Source: Ditylenchus dipsaci (taxonomy: Eukaryota > Nematoda > Chromadorea > Rhabditida > Anguinidae). From it: a DNA stretch of 64,000 nucleotides. Within the stretch, counting starts at the first letter, position 1. Every line of letters begins with the position of its first letter. Location: the NCBI GenBank assembly GCA_004194705.1, contig SADC01001335.1:248001-312000 (forward strand), in the 5' to 3' direction. Shown piece by piece: positions 59,701-63,672 of the stretch. Made by a program: the position numbers and the translations under genes. Below the pieces are notes generated by a model. The model had not been told where the DNA came from. It worked only from the letters and a program-made list of their open reading frames with translations, and made no database searches.

Positions 59701-62201
59701 TGTAAAAGACAATTTACAGAGTAATTACTAAATCTGCAAAAATTTATCGCATAAATAGTTGAATTTTTAGTTGACTCGACCAGTTGGAAAGATTTTAAAA
59801 AAGTGGTTCTACTGTTTGGTGGTGAAACCACCGTCAAATTTGATGCTTTACTTGTTGGGCAGAACTGCAAAGGAGGGCGCAACCAGGAATTTGTTTTGTC
59901 AACCTTCTATACATTGTTGAAAGCAAAAAAGAATTGTTCAGAAGATTGCGGAAAATATGCTTTTTTCAGTCTGGGAACTGATGGACAAGGTATAGTGGAG
60001 CTTATTTTAAAGTTGGTCGAGTCTGTTTCTTAGCATGGGTTGATTCTTATCAGTGTTGTAAATCTCACCGGCACCGCACCGGCCGGCGCCGGTGCGGAGA
60101 ATTATATGAGGTTGGTACCGGTGTGGGTGCCGGTTCGAGGTTAGAGAGGACCCGATGCTGGTGCCGGTGCGAATAAATTTTCATCTTGCACTAGCAGCAG
60201 GTTCGTTCAAGACGAATGTAGATTCATTCATATTATTCAAAGCTTAAAAAATATTTTTATAGTTATAATCGAACCTAGGTATAGTGCCCCCCCCCCCTCA
60301 GGATCAGGCCTAGGGAGCCAGTATATCAAAGGGGCCACTACCGTTTTTTCTCTATTAACGCACCCGGGTTCATTATTTTCAACCTCCGAAAAATCTCGAA
60401 ATTGTCTATCAAAAATGGCTTTAACTCTAAAATCCTAGTCAAAAATAGGAGGGGGGTTCATTATTAGAGAGGGCTTCCTTAATAGAGAAAATACGGTATA
60501 TAAGGGGGACGGGGCACTGCATTGGATTTTTAATTTTTTATAACTTAGGCTGACCACTATATCGAGGTTTAACTTTGCAGTTTACCCTTGCTAAGCTGCT
60601 ACCCCTCAAGTTCGTTCCTGCCTCGGGTCCGATACATATTTTGCCCCAATTTTTGAATTTTTTTTGTTAATTCAATTAGCTAGTCTAGCTTTAATTATAA
60701 AAATATTCTGATTTTGCCGTCCGTTTTTTCAAAATTTTCTCATTTTGTCTGGAAAAACACGTAGTTTTTAGTAGGGCTCGACTATATTGGATGTCTTTAA
60801 ATCAGTAGGGACCAGGCCTGGGGCCGCTATATTGTGATCATTTATTTAAATTTTACCGGCCAAATCTAGCTCAGAGAGCCACTATATCGGGTGGCCACTA
60901 ATCTGGAATTGACTTAACTGTTCCAGATGTAGGTACCGAAAAACATTCATTCGACGCAGAATTGAAAGCTTATTTAGCTGTGGTCGCTAAAACAGCGACA
61001 CCGGCTCTAGAATTTTAACAAACCCTGATGCAGAAAATGCAGAAATTAAAACAGAAAAAATTGGCTCAGAATATTCTGGCCATTCCAATTAGTTCCTCGG
61101 GAGTAGAAAGGTTATTCTCGCAATCGACTATTGTTTCTAGTGGCAACAAAGGGGAGTACGGCCAGTTCCCGATGCTTTTTTAGCGCTGTGCTCACTAGAA
61201 CTGAGCAAAAATATTTACTGCTTAAAGGGGCATGCCCGTGCGCGACACGGAGAAAAGGCGGGGACCAGCATATCTTTCCTTTTTCGAAAAACTTTTACAT
61301 TTGTTCTTGTCTAAATTTTTAAAGTTTTCTGTCTAGATTTTAAAAGTACCATAAGGTGATCAATATCAGATTTGACGCAAAACGAGTGAAAAATGGGACG
61401 ATTAAAAAAAATTGCTGGTCTCCGCTTTAACTTTTTTAAAGTAAAGTAAAGCTAGTCTTATCGTATTGGCCCTAAGTAGAAGAATTTTTAAAAGACCATA
61501 CTTGTTGATGCCAATTAGAATTTGACAAATTCAAATGAGCGCGGGACACTTCTCTTTTGTCTCTCACTCTACTCTTTTGAGTCGCTCGAAATAACTCGAA
61601 CGAGTAGAGTGCGAGACGAAAGAGAAGTGTCCCAAGCGCATTTGAATTTGCCAAATTTTCATTTGCATCAACAAGTATGGTCCTTTATAGAAAATACGGT
61701 GTGTAGTAAAATGATGACGAGTGTTCTGCTCTGAATCCCAATGAGCCCCATTCTTTTACTGTAAACGTGTGGGCACCTTTTTCTGGGTTGACAAAATCTT
61801 TAGAATGATTCATTTACTTGAATTTATAAATACATTTTTAAAGATACCCCGGACAAATGATACGAACCGAACTATTTATCATTGATTAATAGCTAAAAAT
61901 GGCAGCTACAACATTTTTAAAGCCTCAGCCTTTTATTCCATTGAAATCTTCGGCGCTACTAGCGAATTTTCTAACAATGTTCTTTATTTTATATGGACCA
62001 ACGGACGCCACCGGAGCTTTCATCAGCAGCCAAGATGTCGTCCTATGGTCCGGTGATGTGATGGAAATAAAAAATGCCTTGGATTCTAAGAACTCATATG
62101 GTTTCTGGTCCAGCCATAAAAAAGGAGAAAACCTGGTGAAAGGTGGCAAAACGGGCACTAATTTGATGGACGTACAGATGCTTTTGCTGGACTTCTCTTA
62201 G
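35784..62201 (+). CDS. GLYCTK: Glycerate kinase (class II, MOFRL family), 9 exons over 26 kb
   Basis: GLYCTK phosphorylates D-glycerate to 2-phosphoglycerate, linking serine and fructose breakdown to glycolysis. Exons: 35,784-35,876; 35,926-36,107; 50,806-50,951; 51,004-51,066; 53,290-53,388; 53,442-53,642; 59,463-59,720; 59,771-59,989; about 61,993-62,201. They join in phase into 489 residues (human about 520). Motifs: 'VAFGKAACGM' (from 59), 'LISGGGSALLPSP' (138-150), 'SDVIGDP' (206-212) with 'IASGPT' (216-221), then the MOFRL domain with 'GGETTV' (364-369), 'GGRNQE' (382-387), 'GTDGQ' plus 'DGPTDATGAF' (416-430) and 'TGTNLMD' (474-480). Introns 1, 3, 5 and 7 are 49-53 nt; introns 2, 4, 6 and 8 are 14,698, 2,223, 5,820 and about 2,003 nt and packed with transposons. 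The last acceptor reads TTTTAT|AT rather than AG. An AG at 61,968-61,969 would add 11 residues inside MOFRL. Coding motifs are otherwise intact. Confidence 0.93.
36451..37820 (-). mobile_element. hAT element with perfect TSD TTTGAAAC and GTGACA subterminal arrays (GLYCTK intron 2)
   Basis: Ends CAGTGTTTCC (36,451) and GGAAACCCTG (37,820) are inverted repeats. TTTGAAAC is present on both sides (36,443-36,450 and 37,821-37,828). Both subterminal regions (36,465-36,660 and 37,585-37,805) are arrays of GTGACA/GTGTCA hexamers in both orientations, so each can form a hairpin. A minus-strand transposase relic lies between. Confidence 0.9.
36765..37538 (-). pseudogene. hAT transposase with internal deletion: BED finger joined to C-terminal dimerisation domain
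   Basis: ATG at 37,536-37,538 starts 'MENLQSDANSLDSPVTPKKK', then the BED-finger half 'IVWQNFTQL...KARCNVC' up to a GTTAGT donor at about 37,402. The next readable exon (about 37,250-37,350) already belongs to the catalytic C-terminal half ('LFTIATALDPSTS'). It is followed by 'VRVAEVDAVSYWSTRM' (37,000-37,060) and the hAT dimerisation block 'LEVLSVPATSAPIERIFSLA' (36,850-36,945), ending at the stop 36,765-36,767. The histidines of the finger and most of the RNase H-like core are missing. This is a deletion derivative that could bind DNA or dimerise at most. Confidence 0.8.
37951..38377. mobile_element. MITE of the CAGTCGAACCTTGATAAA family
   Basis: CAGTCGAACCTTGATAAAG left and TTTATCAAGGTTCGACTG right, with TA on the right and TG on the left (probably decayed TA). 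The palindromic interior contains 'gtccgacactttttttagctcgattttcg' split by spacers in both arms. Confidence 0.75.
38486..38930 (-). CDS. Putative nested exons, unrecognised zinc-binding-like protein
   Basis: Three minus-strand segments join with compatible phases and GT-AG signals. About 38,930-38,794 reads 'STSKSNSLVSNNYMNANDVF'. The segment 38,748-38,625 reads 'FFHPYRLKPNRQIKCIQC'. The segment 38,547-38,486 reads 'NKRLRVVDRDTDDCHVICR' and then TGA. The cysteine/histidine spacing (C-x2-C, then C-H-x3-C) hints at metal binding, but I recognise no family. The 5' end is not defined. It lies inside GLYCTK intron 2 on the opposite strand, between two MITEs. It could be a nested gene, a transposon ORF relic, or chance. 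Confidence 0.3.
39349..40911. mobile_element. Element with TGTTTCCAATGAGCGGATTTT ends and (TCTCAC)n subterminal arrays
   Basis: Left 'ctgtttccaatgagcggatttt' and right 'aaaatccgctcattggaaac' are inverted repeats over 20 bp. Both subterminal zones (39,375-39,575 and 40,680-40,885) are CACTCTCACTCTCAGT arrays. The flanks CTCTAAAG and CCTTAAAG (39,341-39,348 and 40,912-40,919) match 6 of 8, an aged TSD. A solitary terminus occurs at 2,035-2,070 ('aatccgctcattgga'). The interior holds a TTTGTGCC repeat (39,597-39,730) and two palindromic pairs of the 'caaaccatcttcagc' repeat around 'ccaagtggtcgaccacttgg' (39,780-40,560). No transposase recognised. Confidence 0.7.
40927..41304. mobile_element. Palindromic MITE (ACCCAACTCGTATAGATT ends)
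   Basis: Ends 'acccaactcgtatagatt' and 'atctatacgagttgggt' pair. The inner arms share 'aaactttttattaca', 'aaatcattaattttcgaagc' and 'gctgagatat', with a loop near 41,110. Confidence 0.75.
41369..41449. other. GC-rich 80-nt hairpin
   Basis: Left arm 'gcgcatctctaacccttcaag' continuing 'cccctgcg' pairs with right arm 'cgcaggggcttgg...ttggggttgagatgcgc'. There is a six-base bulge (GGAGGC) and a loop of about 10 nt. It is markedly GC-rich for this window. Size and shape resemble a small-RNA precursor or the tip of an old MITE. No homology evidence either way. Confidence 0.5.
41450..42480. other. Gene-free part of GLYCTK intron 2
   Basis: T-rich, with a short 'ttttttgtagcaaatt' repeat at 41,685-41,760. 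No coding sequence recognised. Overlapping plus-strand ORFs of 66-70 aa at 41,988-42,231 are hydrophobic and unsupported. Confidence 0.35.
42485..42980. mobile_element. MITE with 40-bp inverted ends (AAGTGACAATGG)
   Basis: Left 'aagtgacaatggtagagtgg' then 'gtaaataaacagaacaaat'; right 'atttgttctgtttatttac' then 'ccactatgccattgtcactt'. The interior is weakly palindromic. TSD not resolved. Confidence 0.7.
43368..43511. mobile_element. 144-bp PIF/Harbinger-type MITE (GGGGTGGTAGTAACAATC)
   Basis: Ends GGGGTGGTAGTAACAATC and GATTGTTACTACCACCCC enclose repeats of TCCGCGGATA. The same termini bound the transposase-bearing element at 48,755-50,256, which links this MITE to PIF/Harbinger. Confidence 0.8.
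43758..43909. mobile_element. TA-flanked MITE (CAGTCGACTCTCGATTTAGTG)
   Basis: TA at 43,756-43,757 and 43,910-43,911; ends CAGTCGACTCTCGAT / AACTGAGAGTCGACTG. Small non-autonomous Tc1/mariner-like element. Confidence 0.78.
44074..45368 (+). mobile_element. hAT element, 1,295 bp, perfect TSD ATAATTTT, CGGGACGGGATCCC subterminal arrays
   Basis: Ends TAGAGATGGCGACGGG (44,074) and CCATTCGCCATCTCTA (45,368) are inverted repeats. ATAATTTT occurs at 44,066-44,073 and 45,369-45,376. Both ends carry arrays of CGGGACGGGATCCC/TTATCCCGCCCG. The centre holds a BED-finger remnant (44,454-44,675) and a truncated copy of the 1,275-1,422 element. Another end of this family is at 58,890-59,027. Confidence 0.9.
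44454..44675 (+). pseudogene. BED-finger fragment of a hAT transposase
   Basis: The ORF contains 'ISTYFYIASTSTHFVYCSKC', then 'TPKLNQTIGSLRRFDP'. The arrangement (aromatic pair, C-x2-C, 'N-x-L-x-RF') matches the first half of a BED finger with the histidine pair lost. No catalytic domain remains in the element. Confidence 0.5.
45526..45724. mobile_element. 199-bp hAT MITE with perfect TSD CCCTCAAG
   Basis: Ends CAGTGATGTTTAAATC and GCAAAAAATACATCACTG. CCCTCAAG lies at 45,518-45,525 and 45,725-45,732. Nearly the whole interior is GGAGCCAGAGCC/CTCCGGCTCTGG repeats in both orientations. Confidence 0.92.
45740..45895. repeat. Arm of a distant inverted repeat (partner 50,579-50,705)
   Basis: About 125 bp from 'acacgagaaaggcgggctg' to 'aaagggtctggaaggtaac' is the reverse complement of 50,579-50,705 with very few differences. 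The 4.7 kb between the arms contains later insertions, suggesting one old element split by nesting, or two copies. Confidence 0.7.
46310..46602. mobile_element. hAT terminus with CGGCACCGGCACC arrays
   Basis: Arrays of 'ccggcaccggcaccagctcacgg' end in CTCACAACACTG at 46,602, the reverse complement of CAGTGTTGTGAG. The same start, CAGTGTTGTAAATC, opens a CGGCACCGG array at 60,051. The left terminus was not identified. Confidence 0.6.
46605..47325. other. Gene-free part of GLYCTK intron 2
   Basis: One small inverted pair ('ttccgctcaagacaa' at 46,811 and 'ttgtcttgagcggaa' at 46,857). Otherwise nothing recognised. Confidence 0.4.
47328..47563. mobile_element. Complete GGGACATGCCCACGCTA palindromic MITE
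   Basis: Arms from 'aaagggacatgcccacgct' to 'agcgtgggtatgcccttt' with a loop near 47,450, TTAA on the left. The inner sequence ('gaattcaaatttttttcc', 'tttctaacaaaacaaggcc') is shared with copies at 2,612, 19,612 and 27,873. Confidence 0.78.
47577..47960 (+). pseudogene. Non-LTR (LINE) ORF1-like fragment
   Basis: The frame reads 'SRSIIIAGLPEVLADSLSDQ', 'TVSDIIKVLDIECRP' and, past a TGA at a CGA-type codon, 'IGRPDTTKSRLLKVVLPSS'. After a one-base slip in an A-run (about 47,872) it continues 'KIPEFRNLFIRSSLNDASR'. This block order ('V.I.GLPE', 'V.RIG', 'RLLKVVLPS', 'IRPSL'-like) is typical of ORF1 proteins of invertebrate LINEs. It ends near a T-rich tract. No endonuclease or reverse transcriptase follows. 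Confidence 0.6.
48300..48540 (+). other. Unrecognised ORF between retroelement fragment and PIF element
   Basis: The plus-strand frame gives 'KLNADGQTVRMFKGKITPIK', then 'FRVPLGEITRFHGNLNLLIT'. Composition is protein-like and it follows the LINE-like fragment in the same orientation, so it may be part of the same dead element. No family recognised. Confidence 0.25.
49069..49372 (-). pseudogene. PIF/Harbinger (HARBI1-like) transposase C-terminal fragment
   Basis: Minus strand from 49,372: 'AHAKTSVLVEQPFGRRKK', then after a one-base slip in an A6 run (about 49,300) 'RFRSLHGELRIDLENVSSF', 'IVASAVLHNIAIDLKQ', and stop at 49,069. The 'VEQ-F-G-KRF--L' to 'A-VLHNI' block is the C-terminal end of the DDE domain of HARBI1-type nucleases. 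The upstream part of the domain is absent. Confidence 0.82.
49384..49616. mobile_element. TA MITE of the CCGTATTTTCTCT family within the PIF element
   Basis: TA at 49,382-49,383 and 49,617-49,618; ends CCGTATTTTCTCTTATTA / TGATTAGAGAAAATACGG. It interrupts the Harbinger element just upstream of the transposase fragment. Confidence 0.75.
51420..51540. mobile_element. 121-bp hAT-type MITE with perfect TSD TATATAGC (GLYCTK intron 4)
   Basis: Ends CATGGGCGTACCCAGG and CCTGGGTACGCCTATG. TATATAGC at 51,412-51,419 and 51,541-51,548. The interior is a G-rich palindrome around 'gggaggggctaaa'. Confidence 0.9.
51825..52945. repeat. Interspersed TACTCACTCTCCTGGCA-type degenerate repeats
   Basis: Blocks at 51,825-51,890, 52,205-52,345 and 52,840-52,945 consist of 'ccactctcctggc' and 'tacctactttcctggc' variants of about 17 bp in GLYCTK intron 4. 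No coding meaning apparent. Confidence 0.5.
53779..54326. mobile_element. 548-bp palindromic element (GACTGTAATAACGGTTCG ends), GLYCTK intron 6
   Basis: Ends 'gactgtaataacggttcg' and 'cgaaccgttattacagtc' pair. The arms include 'agcacgaatatcacaaaatc' and, inside, a second perfect pair 'ttgtttttttaaactcacat'. The right arm (54,077-54,305) is homologous to the half-element at 12,820. Confidence 0.78.
54390..55385. mobile_element. 996-bp TA-inserted element (ACACGGCGTGTCAAACACGTC ends)
   Basis: Ends 'acacggcgtgtcaaacacgtc' and 'gacgtgtttgacacgccgtgt' are inverted repeats, flanked by TA (54,388-54,389 and 55,386-55,387). The uninterrupted opposite arm of the outer element reads CACTTATGAGG, consistent with a TA duplication. 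It contains the hAT MITE 54,499-54,656 and a reverse tRNA-like segment (55,115-55,165). No transposase recognised. Confidence 0.75.
54499..54656. mobile_element. 158-bp hAT MITE with perfect TSD ATTTTATG and GGAATATTCCC arrays
   Basis: Ends TAGAGTTGTAGAAATTCC and GTACAACCCTA; ATTTTATG at 54,491-54,498 and 54,657-54,664. The interior is six copies of the palindromic CCCGGGAATATTCCC motif. Confidence 0.9.
55714..55891. mobile_element. 178-bp TA MITE (CAGTCAAACTTCTCTGTAAGC) with in-window empty site
   Basis: Starts CAGTCAAACTTCT and ends AGAAGTTTGACTG, TA on both sides. The outer foldback's other arm carries the unoccupied sequence TTCTATCTATTG, where this arm has TCTA-[element]-TATCTATTG. That proves insertion at TA with target duplication. 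Confidence 0.9.
56302..56552. mobile_element. TA MITE of the CCGTATTCTCTCTAATAGG family
   Basis: TA at 56,300-56,301 and 56,553-56,554; ends CCGTATTCTCTCTAATAGG / CCTATTAGAGAGAATACGG. The interior is not palindromic. Confidence 0.78.
56638..56966. mobile_element. MITE with GGCCCAATTTGAA subterminal repeats
   Basis: Ends 'tggtacgccaaagattaggc' and 'gcgcaatctttggcatgcca' are inverted. Both sides carry 3-7 copies of 'tggcccaatttgaa' in opposite orientation. Confidence 0.7.
56970..57750. other. GLYCTK intron 6 segment with two tRNA-like (SINE-like) fragments
   Basis: 57,286-57,320 ('cggcagctcagtggttt') and 57,437-57,470 ('aaggtagctcagtggtataac') are good Pol III A-box matches. Each is followed by degenerate B-box-like sequence, and each is preceded by 'aaataaaaaacaac'. 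Likely two copies of a tRNA-derived SINE. Confidence 0.45.
57751..58755 (-). pseudogene. hAT transposase relic (N-terminal to catalytic region)
   Basis: Minus strand: 'SSTKVLFSHARTHETFANK' and 'KNSMDRFVKII', then 'LTACENLPFAIVDALTFKPI' (58,400-58,755, with a 52-nt intron-like gap). Next comes 'VQPFPGSHNFKTIGEMVEKC' (58,095-58,200), and finally 'VRLLEPFESASKQM...LSIQFTIAQAL' (57,755-57,975). The order matches hAT transposases: post-BED helix, 'LPF-IV' segment, insertion/catalytic 'L-PFE-A-' helix. Several introns of 45-60 nt are implied, but frame breaks occur between blocks. The C-terminal dimerisation domain is absent. Confidence 0.72.
58885..59027. mobile_element. hAT terminus with CGGGACGGGATTGCGGG array
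   Basis: Array of CGGGACGGGAT/GTGCGGG motifs ending GTTTCCGTCTCTA at 59,027, the same end type as 44,074-45,368. It probably closes the element carrying the transposase relic at 57,751-58,755; the opposite end was not found. Confidence 0.6.
60051..60195. mobile_element. hAT terminus CAGTGTTGTAAATC with CGGCACCGG array
   Basis: Starts CAGTGTTGTAAATCTC and continues as CGGCACCGCACCGGCC repeats. Same family as 46,310-46,602. It is truncated on the right. Lies in GLYCTK intron 8. Confidence 0.6.
60341..60496. mobile_element. TA MITE of the CCGTTTTTTCTCTATTAA family
   Basis: TA at 60,339-60,340 and 60,497-60,498; ends CCGTTTTTTCTCTATTAA / TTAATAGAGAAAATACGG. Confidence 0.7.
60560..60905. mobile_element. 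Degenerate 'gctcgactatattgg' MITE remnants
   Basis: Contains phrases of the CAGTCGAACC MITE family ('aagttcgttcctgcctcgggtccgat', 'gccactatatcggg') without intact ends. It has been fragmented by mutation. Confidence 0.4.
60925..61210 (+). pseudogene. hAT transposase C-terminal dimerisation relic
   Basis: The frame reads 'SFDAELKAYLAVVAKTATPA', then after a stop in place of the usual Trp 'LAQNILAIPISSSGVERLFS', and in a shifted frame 'DAFLALCSLELSKNIYCLK'. This is the 'Y-----PL-FW' and 'A---L-IP-SS--VERLFS' region of hAT enzymes. It lies in GLYCTK intron 8. Clearly dead. Confidence 0.75.
61224..61436. mobile_element. TTAAAGGGGCATG-family MITE, right end lost
   Basis: Starts 'ttaaaggggcatgcccgtgcg', matches 19,207-19,447 ('ggcggggaccagca', 'ttttacatttgttcttgtct', 'gatttgacgcaaaacga'), and ends within the second arm. 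Confidence 0.65.
61490..61690. mobile_element. 200-bp palindromic MITE (AAAGACCATACTTGTTGATG ends)
   Basis: Ends 'aaagaccatacttgttgatg' and 'catcaacaagtatggtccttt' pair; the arms continue 'gggacacttctcttttgtctc' / 'gagacgaaagagaagtgtccc'. A lone terminus is at 57,318-57,350. The plus and minus ORFs here are mirror images of the palindrome. Confidence 0.75.
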
Positions 62202-62312
62202 CGATACCTGGTCTTCCAGACATTTTACCAGCTTTGACAACCAGTTGTGCCACTTTTTCTTGTCGTAAAACAGTTTTTAACCAAAAACCTTTTCTTTTCA
62301 AACGACATAGAA

Positions 62313-62318
62313 AATAAA
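62313..62318 (+). terminator. Candidate poly(A) signal of GLYCTK (AATAAA)
   Basis: Canonical AATAAA 112 nt past the GLYCTK stop codon, in the 200-bp gap before the convergent third gene. Confidence 0.6.
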
Positions 62319-62402
62319 CAAAAAGTTTATAATATGGTCATAGTTTGTACAAAACAATGCAATTTACAACACAAAAAGCAAAATATAGTTGGTCTCAAGA
62401 TT

Positions 62403-63555
62403 TTACTTAACCTCATAAGTGGTCTGTCTCAAGCTCTCATCTTCACCCACTGAACTGTCGAAATTGTCAAATCCAGCTAAAGATCGACTCCGACTGCTCG
62501 CACCAATGTCAGAGTCTACACTGCAATAGAATCAATAATAATTATGGCTAAATTACACTTTATGTCCGTATACTAAAGAAACCACGGTACAGTCTACTCT
62601 CAATAAGCTGGCAACCCCAATAAACCGGCACTGTGAAAAAGCCTGATTTGGTTGGCGCACAAAGAAAAAGTCGACAAATTTTATTCCCAATAAAGCGGAG
62701 CTCCTGGGGATCAGCCTGAGAACCAGTTTTGATGCTGGTTTGTCGAGAGTAGACTACGTATAAGGAGGAGAATGGCATAACACTGTATTTTTTTTCACAA
62801 TATGTATATATTTTGTTAGCTATGTTTAGCAACCCACCTGGGCAATTTCATGATATTCAGCTGCTGGAAAGTCTTGCTGATCTGGGTCTTCTTGCCACCA
62901 CTGTTTTTGAATAGATCTCCAGCAGATCTAGTTTTGCCTATGTCGCCCAACATCAGTTTTCGGTTGCTAAAAGCTTTGGTGTAGACCACAGGAAGGGGTC
63001 CAGACCATCAAATTCCGGAGGTCCAGCTATAAAATCAGTATTAATTTGGCACTGTCATTATTGTCATTTTGGCACTGTCATAAAAAAATCATATGACTTC
63101 CAGTAATCGAATTTTCGGCAACCCTCGAAAGTGGGAAAATTTTTAGTGGATTTTGAATGGTTTTTGATATATTTTTGTAAACTCAAAAACATTTTTTATT
63201 CAAAAAGATATATTTTCGGCCCAAATTTTATCTGTAGTGCTCATACACTAATTTCGACCCTTTGGGTGTTCGAACAAAATCTAAAAGTTCCAAAAACAGA
63301 TTGAGAAAAGATTTATTCTGGTCTGAGATTCGGATTACTACAATCGATGGGTCACGTTTTTTAGAGCAGAAGTCAATTAACAGAAGTTTTAGGTTATATT
63401 AAAGATATGCTTACTGGAGGAGGCAGGTCCAGAGCAGTGACTAGAACAGCTCTTCTGACTGCCATTGGTCTGCTCGCTGTCAGTCCGACTCAACTGCTTC
63501 AGGGCACTGACCTTGCGCAGGAACTCTTCGTCACTACCTGAACGGGCTATGTTCC
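62403..63555 (-). CDS. C-terminal exons of an unrecognised gene (partial)
   Basis: Three minus-strand exons join with matching phases. Exon 63,415-63,555 reads 'RSGSDEEFLRKVSALKQLSR', then a serine-rich segment. Exon 62,838-63,026 reads 'PPEFDGLDPF' and, after a one-base deficit near 62,990, 'VVYTKAFSNRKLMLGDIGK' and 'SAGDLFKNSGGKK'. Exon 62,403-62,520 reads 'RSRSLAGFDNFDSSVGEDES' and ends at a TAA (62,403-62,405). That stop is preceded by GTTAAGT, so a further splice cannot be excluded. Introns are 317 nt (with a MITE) and 388 nt. The protein is charged, Ser-rich and intracellular-looking, with no membrane segment. I do not recognise the family. Upstream exons lie outside the window. It is tail-to-tail with GLYCTK. 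Confidence 0.6.
62590..62757. mobile_element. Degenerate TA MITE (CAGTCTACTCTCAATAAGC)
   Basis: Left 'tacagtctactctcaata' and right 'gtcgagagtagactacgta' pair imperfectly. It lies in an intron of the third gene and belongs to the CAGTC family. Confidence 0.6.
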
Positions 63556-63672
63556 CTAAAAGTAAAAAACAATTATTTGTCTTTGAGTAGGAAAACTTGG
63601 TTTCTTAACAGTATTTTTTGCTTTTGCTGGGGTTTTTCAAAAGCCATAAAATTAAGAAGTGGCTGTAACTAT

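Noticed and set aside
61472..61734. Two opposite-strand ORFs of 60-70 aa with similar sequence
   Set aside because: They mirror each other because the segment is a palindromic MITE.
61899..61990. Separate small gene starting MAATTFLKPQ
   Set aside because: The downstream part of this ORF is the last glycerate kinase exon. The first 31 codons are intronic sequence upstream of it.
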